Positions 1 through 11,760 of a stretch of 64,000 nt of DNA are shown here, piece after piece. The notes below the pieces were generated by a model. It was given only the letters and a program-made list of their open reading frames with translations, did not search any database and was not told the origin of the DNA. Position 1 is the stretch's first letter; every line of letters starts with the position of its first letter. Origin of the DNA: Eutrigla gurnardus (lineage: Eukaryota; Chordata; Actinopteri; Perciformes; Triglidae); NCBI GenBank assembly GCA_963514095.1, contig OY741266.1, positions 5,168,522 through 5,232,521 on the forward strand, in the 5' to 3' direction. The position numbers were made by a program, and so were the translations under genes.

Positions 1-680
1 GGTATTGTTTCACATAAGTAGGAATGCAACATGTAATTATTGTTCAAAAGTTGTCGAAGTGAAGATCAACCTCAGAGCAGCATTCGCACATTTACACATT
101 AGCATTCACCCCTCCCTTTCCAAGCGTGTATGAGAGGCTCTCTCTAGAGCCAGACTTTGGTTTGTCCATTCTGGGCTACTGTAGAAACATGACTCCATGA
201 CGAGGACCCAATGCACATATGACTGGCTCATAAGCTCATGAACATTCTCAGTGGATTATACTCTAATGGAAACATACAGTAGTTATGAATATTATATTCA
301 GTTTCTTCTAATATATCCACCCAAATCGGCCATCCTGCTCCTTTAAATCACATCTCTGTTTAAGCCTTCAGTTTTCCTTCTGATTGTAGCTTTGGACAGT
401 TTCTGCTTTTTCTTTCTAGTTGTGGTAAATATGGAAGTATTTTATTTTTGTTTTGGCAAACATAGTGAAATGCCTTAACAACTATTAGATGGATTGTGAT
501 GACATTTGGTTCAGACAATCATTTTCATCTCAGGAATAATTGTAATAACTTTAAATCAGATCTATTCAGCTGGGCTGACTCCGGCCAAACAATCAAGCTT
601 GACCGGCCTGCCGATCAGTTCCTTTTACAAAAAGAAAACAAATCTCACAAATAACAGACAAGCCACAATAAAAACAAACA
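1..680. other. Intergenic DNA, no gene seen
   Basis: I find no exon-like frame or RNA gene here. The stretch at about 470-560 resembles a decayed interspersed repeat common in fish genomes, recalled from its wording only. The rest is AT-rich and unassigned. Confidence 0.5.
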
Positions 681-742
681 TTGCTGCCACATTTATGTCT
701 AGATGATGTTATTTTTAAGTGTGTCAAGATCTGTGTTTGTTT

Positions 743-1231
743 TGTCATGTTCTGTTTCCTTGGTTTTGATTTCCTGTTTTATTTTGTCCTCAGTGTGGTT
801 CCCTGTCTCGTACTTCCTGGTCCTTGTTGTTTCCGCTGTCTTGACTCCCCCTCCCTCTCGTGTTGATTACCATGCCTGCCCTGATATGTTTCACCTGTCC
901 CTCGTCAGCTCCCTGCCTCCCTGTGTATATAGTCTGTGTGTTTCCCCTGTCTCTTGTCGGATCATTGTCGTTGTCATTTGTCGCTGTCGCCGTCTTGCAC
1001 CATGTCATGTCCCTGGATGTTCCTCTGTACCTGCGTCCTGCCTTCCGTGTCCCTTTGTGTTCTGGTTCCTGTTTAGTAAGTGTTTCTTTGATAGTCGTTT
1101 TTGCCCTCGTGGTTTTCTTTGTTTGATACTTTGTTCTGGTCTTAGTTCTTGTTTTTAGTTTATTATTTAAATAAAACCTTTTCAACTGCATTTGGGTCCT
1201 CACCTCCTGCTTCCTAGCCCACACCGTGACA
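743..1231 (+). mobile_element. Solo-LTR-like element
   Basis: The segment begins TGTCATG and ends CCGTGACA, so it has the TG...CA termini of a long terminal repeat. In the expected order it contains a TATA-like box (TGTATATAGT, 924-933) and a polyadenylation signal AATAAA (1170-1175) about 60 bases before the end. No internal gag or pol coding sequence flanks it, which fits a solo LTR left by recombination. I could not find a clean target-site duplication, so the exact ends are uncertain. A non-autonomous DNA element is the alternative. Frames across it (for example 703-1158) look like chance open frames. Confidence 0.5.
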
Positions 1232-1239
1232 AATTGTTT

Positions 1240-1590
1240 ATGGAGCAGATACAATGTTAGCATAACCTCCAGTAGACTGTTGTTATTAGAAAGTCACACA
1301 GCTGATTGGCGACTACTTTCTTAAGGATCTTAGAGAACAGTAAGTTTAGATTTAAGTCTGTAGTTTGCTAAAACCCCTGGATCTAGAGTAGGCTTTTTAA
1401 GAAGAGGTTTAATTACAGCTACTTTAAAGGTATGTGGTACATAGTCTGTTAATAAAGACACATTGATCATATCTAATAAGGACGTGCTAACTAAGGGTAA
1501 GACTTCTATGAATAGCCTGGTTGGTATCGGGTCTTGGAGACAGGTGGAAGGTTTACATGAAGAGATCTTATTAGATTATGGTTGATTGGA
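1240..1590. repeat. Interspersed repeat fragment, unassigned
   Basis: This stretch reads like the interior of a dispersed fish repeat, with wording such as CAGCTGATTGGCGACTACTTTC. It has no open frame of note. The assignment rests on recall, not on a second copy in this window. Confidence 0.3.
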
Positions 1591-1599
1591 GAAAAGCAG

Positions 1600-2170
1600 T
1601 CTCTTGTCGCTACAGGCACAGCCGTTTTAAAAATGGCCGGTTGGTTTGAAGACTTAAGTTTGGCATTCTGGTGCTTACGTCGTGGATTTCGGCCATCACC
1701 ATCTTGGTTTCGGCCATTGCCAGAGGTGACCATATTTGGACTGTGGAGGAGCAACAGGGGGATCTGATGAACACAAGCGGCAGAGCGGCAACCCGAGCAG
1801 CAACCTTACGGGATCTGGATCCATCTGGATTCTGGTGTGAAGCTGCTAACGAACTTAGCTTCATAATTTAAGGTCAACTTTACAGCTAAGAGTTAAAGTC
1901 ATCTTAGTAGCTAACTGCATTGGTAGCATGGTAACGACCTGTGGACTCTAAATGGACCATAAGGTAAGGTAAGGTAAGGTACAACTTTATTGTCACTATA
2001 CGAATACAGTGAAATTAATGATGTACGGATGTACTAAATGAACAACATGCTGGATTGAAGAAGACTTGAAACTAGAGATTGAGACCATAAACTCATGTTT
2101 ACAATGTTTACTGAGATAATACATCAAGAGAGAAGTAGGACCATTTTCTCATAGACTTCTATACACAACT
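1600..2170 (+). repeat. Dispersed repeat family A, copy 1
   Basis: The same sequence recurs at 14140-14260, 15790-16085 (- strand), 20880-23420 (interrupted) and 63660-63720. Shared landmarks are GATCTGGATCCATCTGG, a run near CTGGATTGAAGAAGACTT, and the closing CATCAAGAGAGAAGTAGGA. No coding frame is shared, so it is probably a non-autonomous element. This copy serves as the uninterrupted reference that reveals the insertions in the copy at 20.9-23.4 kb. Confidence 0.6.
1961..2019 (+). repeat. GGTAA tandem and short retroposon-like tail
   Basis: Relative to the other family A copies, about 60 bases are inserted after GGACCATA. The insert is four AAGGT units followed by ACTTTATTGTCACTATAC. 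This looks like a short 3' end of a retroposon or LINE. The element type is inferred. Confidence 0.35.
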
Positions 2171-3099
2171 TGTGTGTGATTGGCCCCTTACTTCTACCTC
2201 ACTTCAATCTGTCCACACTCTGCTGCTCCTCCACCATCATCACACACACCAGCAGTCCCTCCAGGACATAATTCCCATATCTCCTCTCCCCAAAAATATC
2301 TTCAAAACCTAATTCCCTGTATGTGTCTTAAGCCCCTTTTACACTGCTGTTTCATTGAGGAATTATCACTCCCTTTTCCCACAATGTCATTAGTGTAAAA
2401 GTTACAGAGACAAAATGGGGTGTCAGAGTCCTTTGTAAGTATCAACGTTATGCCAAGAAGTTTTGTTCCCTCAGCCGAACAAAGTAGTTTTCATAAAGTT
2501 TGGAGACTCACATTTCTAAAAAGGTGATATGGACCTCTCAGGGCCACGGATGTCTATACTAAATTTCTTTGCAATCGATGGTTGCAATAACGCATGATGA
2601 GACACCTCATCACCCATTTTCTTATCTAGTCTAGTCTTGTTGAACCATGTACATATTTAAGTATCTAAGGAGATTAAACTAATCATCCAAATATCTTTGA
2701 GCAGTGACAGTTCAGTTCAAATTTAATTCCAAAGTCCTTCTCTCGTGTAGGCTCTCGACATTTATATCAGTGTGTGTGTGACATTAACCCCATAAGGGTG
2801 AAATCCTTGTTCATCATCAACCATCATTTCAACTTCACTGTTACATAATTTAAATAACCTTTGGGTCCATCACTTTAGGTGGCAGATGGTCACTTGTGGA
2901 GACGTTCTGTTGACTTACCTTCATTTCTTGGAGATTTGGCCTAATTTACCCATAACCACTCTCCTATCCCTATCCCCCCATCCACCCAATCCCCCATCTG
3001 CGTTTTCCCAAATACGGACACAGCTATTGGTCTGAATTGGACAAGCCATCCCCAATTAACTGGTATTTAACTGGTCTACAATGTGTCCCCAAAGGTAGG
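2171..3099. other. No gene seen
   Basis: About 900 bases without a supportable exon, RNA gene or clear repeat. The open frame at 2180-2398 has no recognisable motif. Confidence 0.5.

Positions 3100-3170
<71 letters not shown>
3100..3170. repeat. (AC)n microsatellite
   Basis: Uninterrupted AC dinucleotide run of about 35 units. Confidence 0.95.
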
Positions 3171-3175
<5 letters not shown>

Positions 3176-3525
3176 AAAATTACTCTGGTATTCCGGTGTT
3201 GATCAGCCAGTGAGGGAAGTTTATGTTAAAGAGCTAATCAGGGATTTACATGTCCCCATGTTAACCAAACAAGACAACCCCCCCAGTCTCACTTGTGCTA
3301 ACTTTCTACCACGATAAAACAGTGTCTGACACCAAAATAAGAACTTTGCTGTACGTGGAAGCACACTGAGGAGGACTGTGTGTAAACAGCGGAGCGTTAT
3401 GTTCCTGACTGTGAAAACACAACGCTCGTTACAACGTCTGACCACGCTTAAGTGGTGCAATTATTTTAATATCAGCTCCAATTCCACCGACGTCTGTGAC
3501 CAAAAGCATAGCATTTTAATTAGGG

Positions 3526-3526
<1 letters not shown>

Positions 3527-3604
<78 letters not shown>
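3527..3604. repeat. (AC)n microsatellite
   Basis: Uninterrupted AC run of about 38 units. The poly-His/Thr and poly-Cys/Val frames crossing it are artefacts of the repeat. Confidence 0.95.
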
Positions 3605-3610
<6 letters not shown>

Positions 3611-3784
3611 AACTTGCTGTTTGTGGGGGGTCTGAGCTAGTAGTCTTTGGATGTTCTGTGTATGTGCACGTGTGCACAATTAATTGCCTAACAAAGAGGT
3701 CAATGTTGAGCCGAGGGTTTATGTATATGTAAGTAAGAGCTGGAGAGATGCAGGGAGAGCAGCTAAACTTCCTACAGCAACATA

Positions 3785-3876
3785 CACATCCGTCCATCCT
3801 TCCATCCATCCATCCATCCTGCCGGGGGCTGGGGCCGATTACAGCTGTCATTGGGCGAAGGCAGGGTACACCCTGG
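3785..3876 (+). repeat. Head of dispersed repeat family B
   Basis: A CCATCCATCCATCC run is followed by GGGGCCGATTACAGCTGTC and GGGCGAAGGCAGGGT. The same head occurs at about 17490 and 30505, and a reduced form at about 47060. The element directly precedes the minisatellite and shares its wording. Confidence 0.75.
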
Positions 3877-5325
3877 ACAGGTAACCAGTCTATCACAGGG
3901 CTGACATGTAGAGACAGACAGGTAACCGTCTATCACAGGGAGACATGTAGAGACAGACAGGTAACCAGTCTATCACAGGCCTGACATGTAGAGACAGACA
4001 GGTAACCGTCTATCACAGGGAGACATGTAGAGACAGACAGGTAACCAGTCTATCACAGGCCTGACATGTAGAGACAGACAGGTAACCAGTCTATCACAGG
4101 GAGACATGTAGAGACAGACAGGTAACCAGTCTATCACAGGGCTGACATGTAGAGACAGACAGGTAACCAGTCTATCACAGGGAGACATGTAGAGACAGAC
4201 AGGTAACCAGTCCATCACAGGGAGACATGTAGAGACAGACAGGTAACCAGTCCATCACAGGGAGACATGTAGAGACAGACAGGTAACCAGTCTATCACAG
4301 GGCTGACATGTAGAGACAGACAGGTAACCAGTCTATCACAGGGAGACATGTAGAGACAGACAGGTAACCAGTCTATCACAGGGAGACATGTAGAGACAGA
4401 CAGGTAACCAGTCCATCACAGGGAGACATGTAGAGACAGACAGGTAACCAGTCTATCACAGGGCTGACATGTAGAGACAGACAGGTAACCAGTCTATCAC
4501 AGGGCTGACATGTAGAGACAGACAGGTAACCAGTCCATCACAGGGAGACATGTAGAGACAGACAGGTAACCAGTCTATCACAGGGCTGACATGTAGAGAC
4601 AGACAGGTAACCAGTCTATCACAGGGCCGACATGTAGAGACAGACAGGTAACCAGTCTATCACAGGGCTGACATGTAGAGACAGACAGGTAACCAGTCTA
4701 TCACAGGGAGACATGTAGAGACAGACAGGTAACCAGTCTATCACAGGGAGACATGTAGAGACAGACAGGTAACCAGGATATCACAGGGCCGACATGTAGA
4801 GACAGACAGGTAACCAGTCTATCACAGGGCTGACATGTAGAGACAGACAGGTAACCAGTCTATCACAGGGAGACATGTAGAGACAGACAGGTAACCAGTC
4901 TATCACAGGGAGACATGTAGAGACAGACAGGTAACCAGTCTATCACAGGGCCGACATGTAGAGACAGACAGGTAACCAGTCTATCACAGGGAGACATGTA
5001 GAGACAGACAGGTAACCGGTCTATCACAGGGCTGACATGTAGAGACAGACAGGTAACCGGTCTATCACAGGGCTGACATGTAGAGACAGACAGGTAACCG
5101 GTCTATCACAGGGCTGACATCTAGAGACAGACGGGTAACCAGTCTATCACAGGGCTGACATGTAGAGACAGACAGGTAACCAGTCTATCACAGGGCTGAC
5201 ATGTAGAGACAGACAGGTAACCGGTCTATCACAGGGCTGACATGTAGAGACAGACAGGTAACCGGTCTATCACAGGGCTGACATCTAGAGACAGACAGGT
5301 AACCAGTCTATCACAGGGCTGACAT
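3877..5325 (+). repeat. 40/41-bp minisatellite, roughly 35 units
   Basis: Tandem copies of a unit containing GACATGTAGAGACAGACAGG and AACCAGTCTATCACAGGG. Units differ mainly in the junction: GGGCTGACAT gives 41 bp and GGGAGACAT gives 40 bp, with occasional GGCCGACAT or CCGGTCTATC variants. The variants are interspersed, which suggests repeated unequal exchange. Short arrays of the same unit occur inside family B copies at 17.6, 28.55 and 47.1 kb, so the array grew from the element's own interior. Confidence 0.95.
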
Positions 5326-5581
5326 TGCTTACATTGAACAAAATATCCATGAAACACACAAGAGCATTCTGAACAAAACAACAACAGCCCAGATAAAGTT
5401 TGTCTTTTTCTGTTTCCGAAAACCACTCCTCAAAGTCCTCCTTTTACTGTATAAGTGTCAATGTAATAGAAAAAAATAAGCCCTGCCTCAGAGTCTAAAC
5501 CAGACTGGAATCAGCTGTGGTTGGCCCAATTTAGCCAACATAAATCAGCTGTGTGTCAATTATTCAATTGTTTGTTTATTA

Positions 5582-6569
5582 CAGTTTTTTTCAATTGTTT
5601 ACAGGCAATTTTGAAAACCGGGCTCTTTTTTTCAAAATATAATCACAATTATCCAAACACCACACTCAATTTGCATAATTCCTAGATTGTTTGCAAAATG
5701 ACACACTTCAGTCAAAACATACACACTTCAGTCAAAACATATACACATATTTGTGAAAATGCTATTAGTTTTCATTTAACCAACACAGTCCTCAATGATC
5801 AGACACTATTGCAGCCAGTTTCACACTGCTGTGATAAATAAAAAACACATTTGTAAAAAAACTAATTTTAGGAAATAGCATGTGCTAGATTTTTGGCCAG
5901 ACATTGTTATGTAAGGGATAAATTAGATGTCAAAAAAATAGTGAAAACCCACAACATTCTTCATGATTAGTTTGAGATATAGGGAGAATGTACACAAATA
6001 GGCCTACTATAAACTTTCCAAGCACTGCACAACACTGATGCTGCAGACTAAATATTTCAAGTATTTATTTTATCTACCTCTTCCTCTATCTCATTCTCCT
6101 CTTCCTCTACCTGGGCCTCCTCCTCTACCTCCTTCTCCTCTTCCTCTACCGCCTTCATCTCCTCTTTGAGCTCCCCCTCTCTTCTTCTAGCTCCTTCCAT
6201 TTTTGTTGAAGACAGGTGAACTCACCTGCTGCCTTTTATAGCACACCTGAGTGCTGCGTTTTCATATAAGCACATGTGTGCTTCCACACTTGGTGGATGT
6301 GATTATCCAATGTGTTCATTAGTGTGGTCGTTGGCAATCCGGGGCTTTGTAATGACAAGGAAGTAACCTCACAATCCGTATCTGTGTCTAAGGTGTGAAA
6401 ATGTGTGTAGCGTTTTAGAAATCCCTGTGTAATGTTTTGCAAAAAGGGTGAAGCAGACATTGTGTGTAATGTTGTGCAAATCTGTGGTGGTGTTTTGCTC
6501 CTTGGAGTAGAATTTCGCAAATTGTGTGGAAATGTTTTATTTTAGTGTGTAAACAGTCGTAAAAAACTG
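5582..6569. mobile_element. Mariner-like element, copy 1 (TA target)
   Basis: The left end is CAGTTTTTTTCAATTGTTTAC and the right end, inverted, is CAGTTTTTTACGACTGTTTAC. TA lies on both sides (5580-5581 and 6570-6571), the target duplication of the Tc1/mariner superfamily. It is almost identical to 25503-26499, which implies recent movement or copying. The interior has no full transposase, only a short N-terminal-like frame on the - strand. The superfamily call is inference from ends and target. Confidence 0.7.
6057..6200 (-). pseudogene. Acidic 47-codon remnant of a transposase N-terminus
   Basis: An ATG frame begins MEGARRREGELKEE and continues as a Glu/Val-rich run to a TGA stop. In the sister element (25991-26137) the equivalent DNA is read in another frame and gives an Arg-Gly-rich run. 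The two copies differ by a 13-base indel just after the start. Arg-Gly-rich N-termini are typical of this class of fish mariner-like transposases, so the acidic version is best read as a frameshifted remnant. Confidence 0.4.
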
Positions 6570-7007
6570 TATCAGCTGATATATATTGTTTTTGAACTGA
6601 TATCATTCTGAAGCAATGATGTTTTGATACTGTATCTAAGGTTTGGATTATTGTTTTTGCTATTGTGGGATGTTTTGTGTTAACATTCGTAAATAATATA
6701 AAAACAATCCATAATTTAGTTGGGAAGTATAGCTTGTCTGTTAAGAAAATGTAAGCATTGTGGAAGTGTGTTCACTGACTGCATATTGTGTTAAAACGAC
6801 ATGAAATGTGTGAATGGTATGGTCACAAAAAACCGATGCTGTGCCAATTGTGTTTAGAGTTTGAAAATGTGACAACTGGTTGGACAAACGCTTGTTAGCG
6901 ACTGAAAAGAACTGTAATACGACAATGACTTCACTGAATTGAGCCAATCAAATCGTTTGTTTACCCTCAGCGCACCAGAGAGAGCAAGAGAAAAGAGAAA
7001 GACAGCG

Positions 7008-7517
7008 ATGGCAGCATGGCTTGCTCCAAGAGAAGGAAGTTTGATATGGAAAACCATTGTTTTCAAAAATGAATGGACGGAGAAATATATGTTAATTCGC
7101 CCGGCAGGCAGTTCCAAACCCGTGTGCCTCATATGCTCCGAAAACGTGGCATTAATCAAAAGCGGCAATGTGAAGCGCAACTACAAAACAAAGCACAGAT
7201 ATTTTGAGCAAAGTTATCCACTGAAGTCCGAGCTGAGGGCACGCAAAATAACCGAACTGCAAGGCCAGTATGACAGATCTACCCAACTCATCACACATTC
7301 ATCTACAGCCCAGCAACGTGTCAACGAATGTTCGCTAAACGTATCGTGGATTTTGGGGCAACATAAAAAAACATTTAGTGATGGGACAATTGTGAAGGAG
7401 TGCTTGAACGCCATTGCTGAGACATTATTTGAGGGGAAACAAAGAGACGAGTTGTGTTCTGTATTTAAAGGCCTTAAGTTCATTCGCTTGGGACTACTTT
7501 TATTTATGGTAAAATAG
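7008..7517 (+). pseudogene. hAT-type transposase N-terminal remnant (ZBED/GTF2IRD2-like)
   Basis: The ATG at 7008 opens a 169-residue frame. Around residues 20-60 it has FKNEWTEKYML, then KPVCLICSENVALIKSGNVK and NYKTKH: a Cys-x2-Cys...His-type zinc finger as at the start of hAT transposases and domesticated relatives such as GTF2IRD2. Further on, STAQQRVNECS and the GTIVKECLNAIAETLF motif match the same family from memory. Full-length proteins of this type exceed 500 residues. Here the frame ends at a stop soon after QRDELCSVFKG and no catalytic domain follows, so it is a truncated copy. A longer frame upstream uses a non-ATG start and is not preferred. Confidence 0.65.
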
Positions 7518-7689
7518 CTAGTTGATTACTATAAGTGTGGAAAATTGACAATAAATATTGTTGAAACCATATTAAAATGTAGGGTAGGCTATAAGACATA
7601 AATTGAACTTGTGAGGTTCGGACCTTCACTTGGAGGAAATTTAAGTAACTGGACCTCAGCGACTTTTAATTGAATACCCCTGCTGTATG

Positions 7690-8328
7690 GTATCTAGTTG
7701 AAGAGGGCCTCTTTGGGCTGATCTTGTGTGGAAAAGGAACAAAATAGAGCAACACAAAGAAAAGAAAAATGCCTGCACGAGGGAGAGGAAGATGAGTACC
7801 ATGTTATCTTGCAGTAATGTCCTGTTGCAAATCAACCTTTACTGCAGCAGTTCTGTCTCTGAGATGGGTCATTATTTTTTTGTATTGAATTTCTGCAGCA
7901 AAAGAAACAAAATGCATTAACTAAACCCAACAAAACACAAATGTAGAGAGTCTTCAACAGAAACTGCTGTGTAAAACACAATCTATGATCTCTACAATAT
8001 ACTGTCTATTGTAAAAGGGCAGACCTGACACACATAGAATAATGCAGTTTATGTAACTCCATCTGATGTTAGTGTTTTTATGACATTGTGCTATGATTGA
8101 CTTAATGTTCCTGTTGGAAGAGAACATGTGTTAGTGTTCGGTAGACATTGTGTATTGTGTTAGTGAATCATTGTATTTTGAAAATTAATGTTGGAGTTTA
8201 GTTTATAATGTGTGATTTTGAGCATGAAATTAACTGTTTTGCCAATTGTGTGTGGTAGATGTATGTGTTGGTGTGTTAAGTGTTGTGAAAAGTATTGATA
8301 AAAATGTTTTAGCGATAGTAAAAAACTG
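7690..8328. mobile_element. Mariner-like remnant with intact right end
   Basis: The right terminus AGCGATAGTAAAAAACTG is followed by TA (8329-8330) and matches the right ends at 6569 and 26499. Near 7768 an ATG opens MPARGRGR and then stops, again the Arg-Gly start typical of the family. A matching left end is not evident. A further right-end-like sequence lies near 6915. Confidence 0.45.
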
Positions 8329-8628
8329 TAATTGTTCTGTTGTCAACATAACGTGAAGCATTGAAGTGTTTTGCTTTCAGAAACTATGAAAACATTACAT
8401 GAACATAACTGCCTTGAGTCTGAATCTGGCTCTGACAGTACACTTGCAGTTTGATGATTAACAGAAACCTGATGAATTTTAGGTTTTCGTGTTAAGTGTT
8501 TCAATATGAAACCTTGTTTTCATGAAAGAAAAGACCTTTAAAAACATGACGCCATTTCCATTTCAATCTTTCAAAACACAACATGAATTATAACAATCTT
8601 TTCCACTTCATGAAATGTTCATCTACCT

Positions 8629-8734
<106 letters not shown>

Positions 8735-9157
8735 CACCCTGCCCATTGTTTTTGTTCAGTTCCGGTACAATAAGAATTCCCACAGTTGGAATGGGTGGCT
8801 GAACACACACACACACACTTTTCTGATGCTTAGCAGCCATAAGTTATAAAAAACAAAGATCTCATACAAATATGCACGTGAGACATTTCTTTTTGTCTCA
8901 CTCATGAATGTCAATCTAATTCTTTCAAAACAGACAGAAAATAATGAATAATAATAACTCAGTGTCTTAGAAAGGCCTCAAGCTCACTATTGTTTCTTCT
9001 CTTAAACAAACTCAGTTTAATTCAAACAAATATACCACAAGGAAAATAGTCCATTCATGCTGTTGCTCTTAATCTGTGTGTGTGTGTGTGTGTGTGTGTA
9101 ATACTGAGGAATGCTAGCTACGCTGAAGGATTTCATATCCCCTGAATATCTGCAGAG

Positions 9158-9159
9158 CC

Positions 9160-9190
<31 letters not shown>

Positions 9191-9196
9191 ACACAG
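9158..9196. repeat. Poly-C followed by (AC)n
   Basis: About 19 C residues followed by about ten AC units. Confidence 0.9.
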
Positions 9197-9251
9197 TCTT
9201 AAAGTAGCTTAACTAAACAGGAGAGACCCCCCTGAGTAGTACAACCTTTCC

Positions 9252-9253
<2 letters not shown>

Positions 9254-9319
<66 letters not shown>

Positions 9320-9340
9320 AGTGTGTTTGTGTGTGTGTGT
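9254..9340. repeat. (GT)n microsatellite
   Basis: A GT run with a few imperfect units near the end. Confidence 0.95.
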
Positions 9341-10024
9341 GGGGACACATTGTAGACCAAGGTGTTCAATAGCTCTGTCGTTCAATCTCTCAGTACTCCG
9401 TGCCAAGTTATTTCAGCTGAACCTGCTCACACTGTGGACTGGGTTCACCTCGACTCTTCTATCCATCAGAAACATAATATAAATATAATCATCGGTCATG
9501 AAATGTTGACATAATATCACTGATATTTTCATAAAAACCACAAGAGATGTTTGGAGTTTCACATAATCTGAAGCACGCTCCAGATTCACACAGGAAAACA
9601 TTTTGAAGAGAACTGATCAAACTGACATTTATATAAATTAAAGAAAAGCACAACAGAAATATTGTGTTTGTGTTCATCAGAAATATTTAGGTTCAGAGGT
9701 ACTGGCTGACACAAGCACACTCATGTTGTTTTCACACCAAATGCAAAACAAATTATTGTTTGACTCGCACAAGCTTGACCACAGGTTCAGTATTCCTGGA
9801 ACCATTCATGTTTATTTGTGTCAGTCACAGTAGACACACCAGAGAGGAGTGCTTCCCTCCACGTAGACACCAACAATGGCTGAGGTGGAGTAGTCTATTT
9901 TGCTTAGGAAGGTTCCTAACTGAAAAAGTGACCCGGAAGTATACAATTGGCCGCCATGATAAGAGGAGGTTGGTTTAATGTCAATTCTCAGATCACATCA
10001 ACTGAAATGGCGAATGGTGCTCCA

Positions 10025-10420
10025 CACAGATGAGATCAGAATCAGAAAGGAGTTTATTGCCAAGTATGTTTTCACATACAAGGAATTTGCCTTGGTGTAA
10101 TAAAACAGTACACTGCAGTCAAGAACATAAAATGGAAAAATGGGAGGAAATGAAAAAGACACTATATAAGCATATGCAGATGCAATGAGCAATTTTGCAG
10201 TATACACACAGGGTGGGTGATTGTTGGGGGGTAGAGTAGGGTTGGGATGATGGTGTTGAAGGCAGAGCTGAAATCCACAAACAGGATGGTTGTTCCTGAG
10301 AGTTCTCACCTTTACAACATCGTCCACAGACCTGTTGGCTCTGTAGGCGAACTGCAGGGGGTCCAGTCGTGGGTCCAGGAGTGGGTCCGTGATGGATTTG
10401 AGGTGGGATGTGGGTCAGAC
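10025..10420 (-). pseudogene. LINE reverse transcriptase fragment
   Basis: Read on the - strand, about 10365-10250 encodes DPLQFAYRANRSVDDVV and then LFVDFSSAFNTI. These are conserved fingers/palm motifs of non-LTR retrotransposon reverse transcriptases of the L2/CR1/Rex type. The sequence between the motifs is shortened and the frame is broken. The adjoining part (10025-10100) resembles a LINE 3' region. There is no endonuclease and no complete RT, so this is a dead fragment. Confidence 0.7.
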
Positions 10421-10738
10421 TTGCTCTATTCATTTGTCTTGGAAGCTTTCAAAACATTCCACAATTGTTGTCATTTCTGTGCCCTCTGACCTCCAATTTG
10501 GTCAGATCTGGGCACATCACCACACAAGCTCTACTCCGCTCTGAGCGGTTTTGTGCATATTGCATCTTGGATACATGTAGCGTTCACTTCTGCAAGTAGA
10601 TTCAAGCCTTTAATGTCCAGTCTCAGAGTGCTGGATTTGGTTGGACATGGTGAGGAGCTGTCTTGTCTTGATCAGTTATGATGGCTCACACACACACACA
10701 CACACTCACAGTGTTTTTACCTCCAGAGCTGACCGCCA

Positions 10739-11319
10739 GTGTCAACGACCTGCAGTGCAAAGACACATCTTCAATCCCTTAATGTAATTTATAATAATCT
10801 TTGCAGATATATTTTAAGGTGTCCATATCTAACTCACCACTGTTCTATGTACCAAACACTAAACTGGTTATCCCCCTATTCTCAAAGATGCTACCACTGG
10901 TTCCAGTTCATATTTAAATGCATCCATTTCAACTACCCTTCTTATTTAAAACAATCCCTGTTACCATAACCACCCTCATACTTACTAAGACATATTCAGC
11001 AAACCTTTTTTTCATTCCAAGAACCAACAAAGAAATTGGGAGACGTTCATTTAAATTTAAAGCTCCTTCTGACTGGAACACTCTGCCTAGTGCCATAAGA
11101 ACTATTAGCTCATTTCGTCTATTTAAAAATACACTTTTGCCCTTCCTAATAAAAACCATGTACCTGTTACTAGTGTTAGAATCTTCGAGCTCCTCTTTAT
11201 CATCTGTGTGTGATTATCTGACATGGCTATTGTGTATGCATGGCCATTGTACTTTTGTGTTATTGTGTTGCATAGTGCAACAGTCTTGTATTATATTGTG
11301 TCACAATGTCATGAAATGA
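10739..11319 (+). pseudogene. LINE ORF2 C-terminal fragment
   Basis: The frame from about 10918 contains PRTNKEIGRRSFKFKAPSDW followed by NTLPSAIRTISSF. This is the C-terminal segment seen after the RT domain in L2-like fish LINEs. Upstream sequence (10739-10917) has the matching flavour but carries stops in that frame. The orientation is opposite to the LINE piece at 10025-10420, so they are separate insertions. Confidence 0.65.
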
Positions 11320-11589
11320 TATGTCATACAGTGTTGTTGATCATCTGTATTGGAGTGTGTTGTGTGGTAGGTGGGTGTATATGTCAAGTCAATTGGCAAT
11401 TGTTATAACTGCAGCAGGTGGGGATGGAGGGGTTTTGGGATTGGTATCTGGATAGGTGGGTTGATGAGAGCCTCTATGTATTGTTGGGACCTCACCGTTA
11501 GGACTACACAAGGCGGCCTACAGAAGCCCTCACATGCGGTCAGGACAAAGGAACAAAGGAGATAAAAAAACTACAACCACCATTTTAGT

Positions 11590-11760
11590 GTCACCTCGCA
11601 CCTGGGTGCGAAGTGCAACGTCACACAACTGGTGCCCTATTGGCTGACAACCACAGGTAACCCCAGGGGGTCCCCTGAAGCAGCCGTGAGCTATATATTC
11701 CGGCGCCGCCTGAAGAACTTCCTCTCTCCACCGTGACACACGTTACAACAGGAGGTGAAC
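11590..11760 (+). promoter_or_regulatory. TATA-containing, GC-rich promoter-like segment, possibly a retroelement leader
   Basis: CTATATATTCC near 11691 is followed by a GC-rich stretch and a pyrimidine-rich initiator-like sequence (CTTCCTCTCTCC). The downstream 1.4 kb is non-coding. The layout resembles the promoter of an LTR or DIRS-like retroelement. No pol gene follows, so this is only inference. Confidence 0.25.

Noticed and set aside
703..1158. 151-codon + strand frame and an overlapping - strand frame
   Set aside because: Both lie in the solo-LTR-like element, have skewed composition and show no domain.
3378..3896. Open frames of poly-His/Thr and poly-Cys/Val
   Set aside because: They translate the (AC)n run; the same applies at 8.6, 9.2, 12.7, 15.0, 42.7, 48.6 and 60.4 kb.
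3877..5325. CRISPR-like array with 40-bp period
   Set aside because: Whole units repeat without unique spacers, the host is a vertebrate, and the unit derives from a dispersed repeat.
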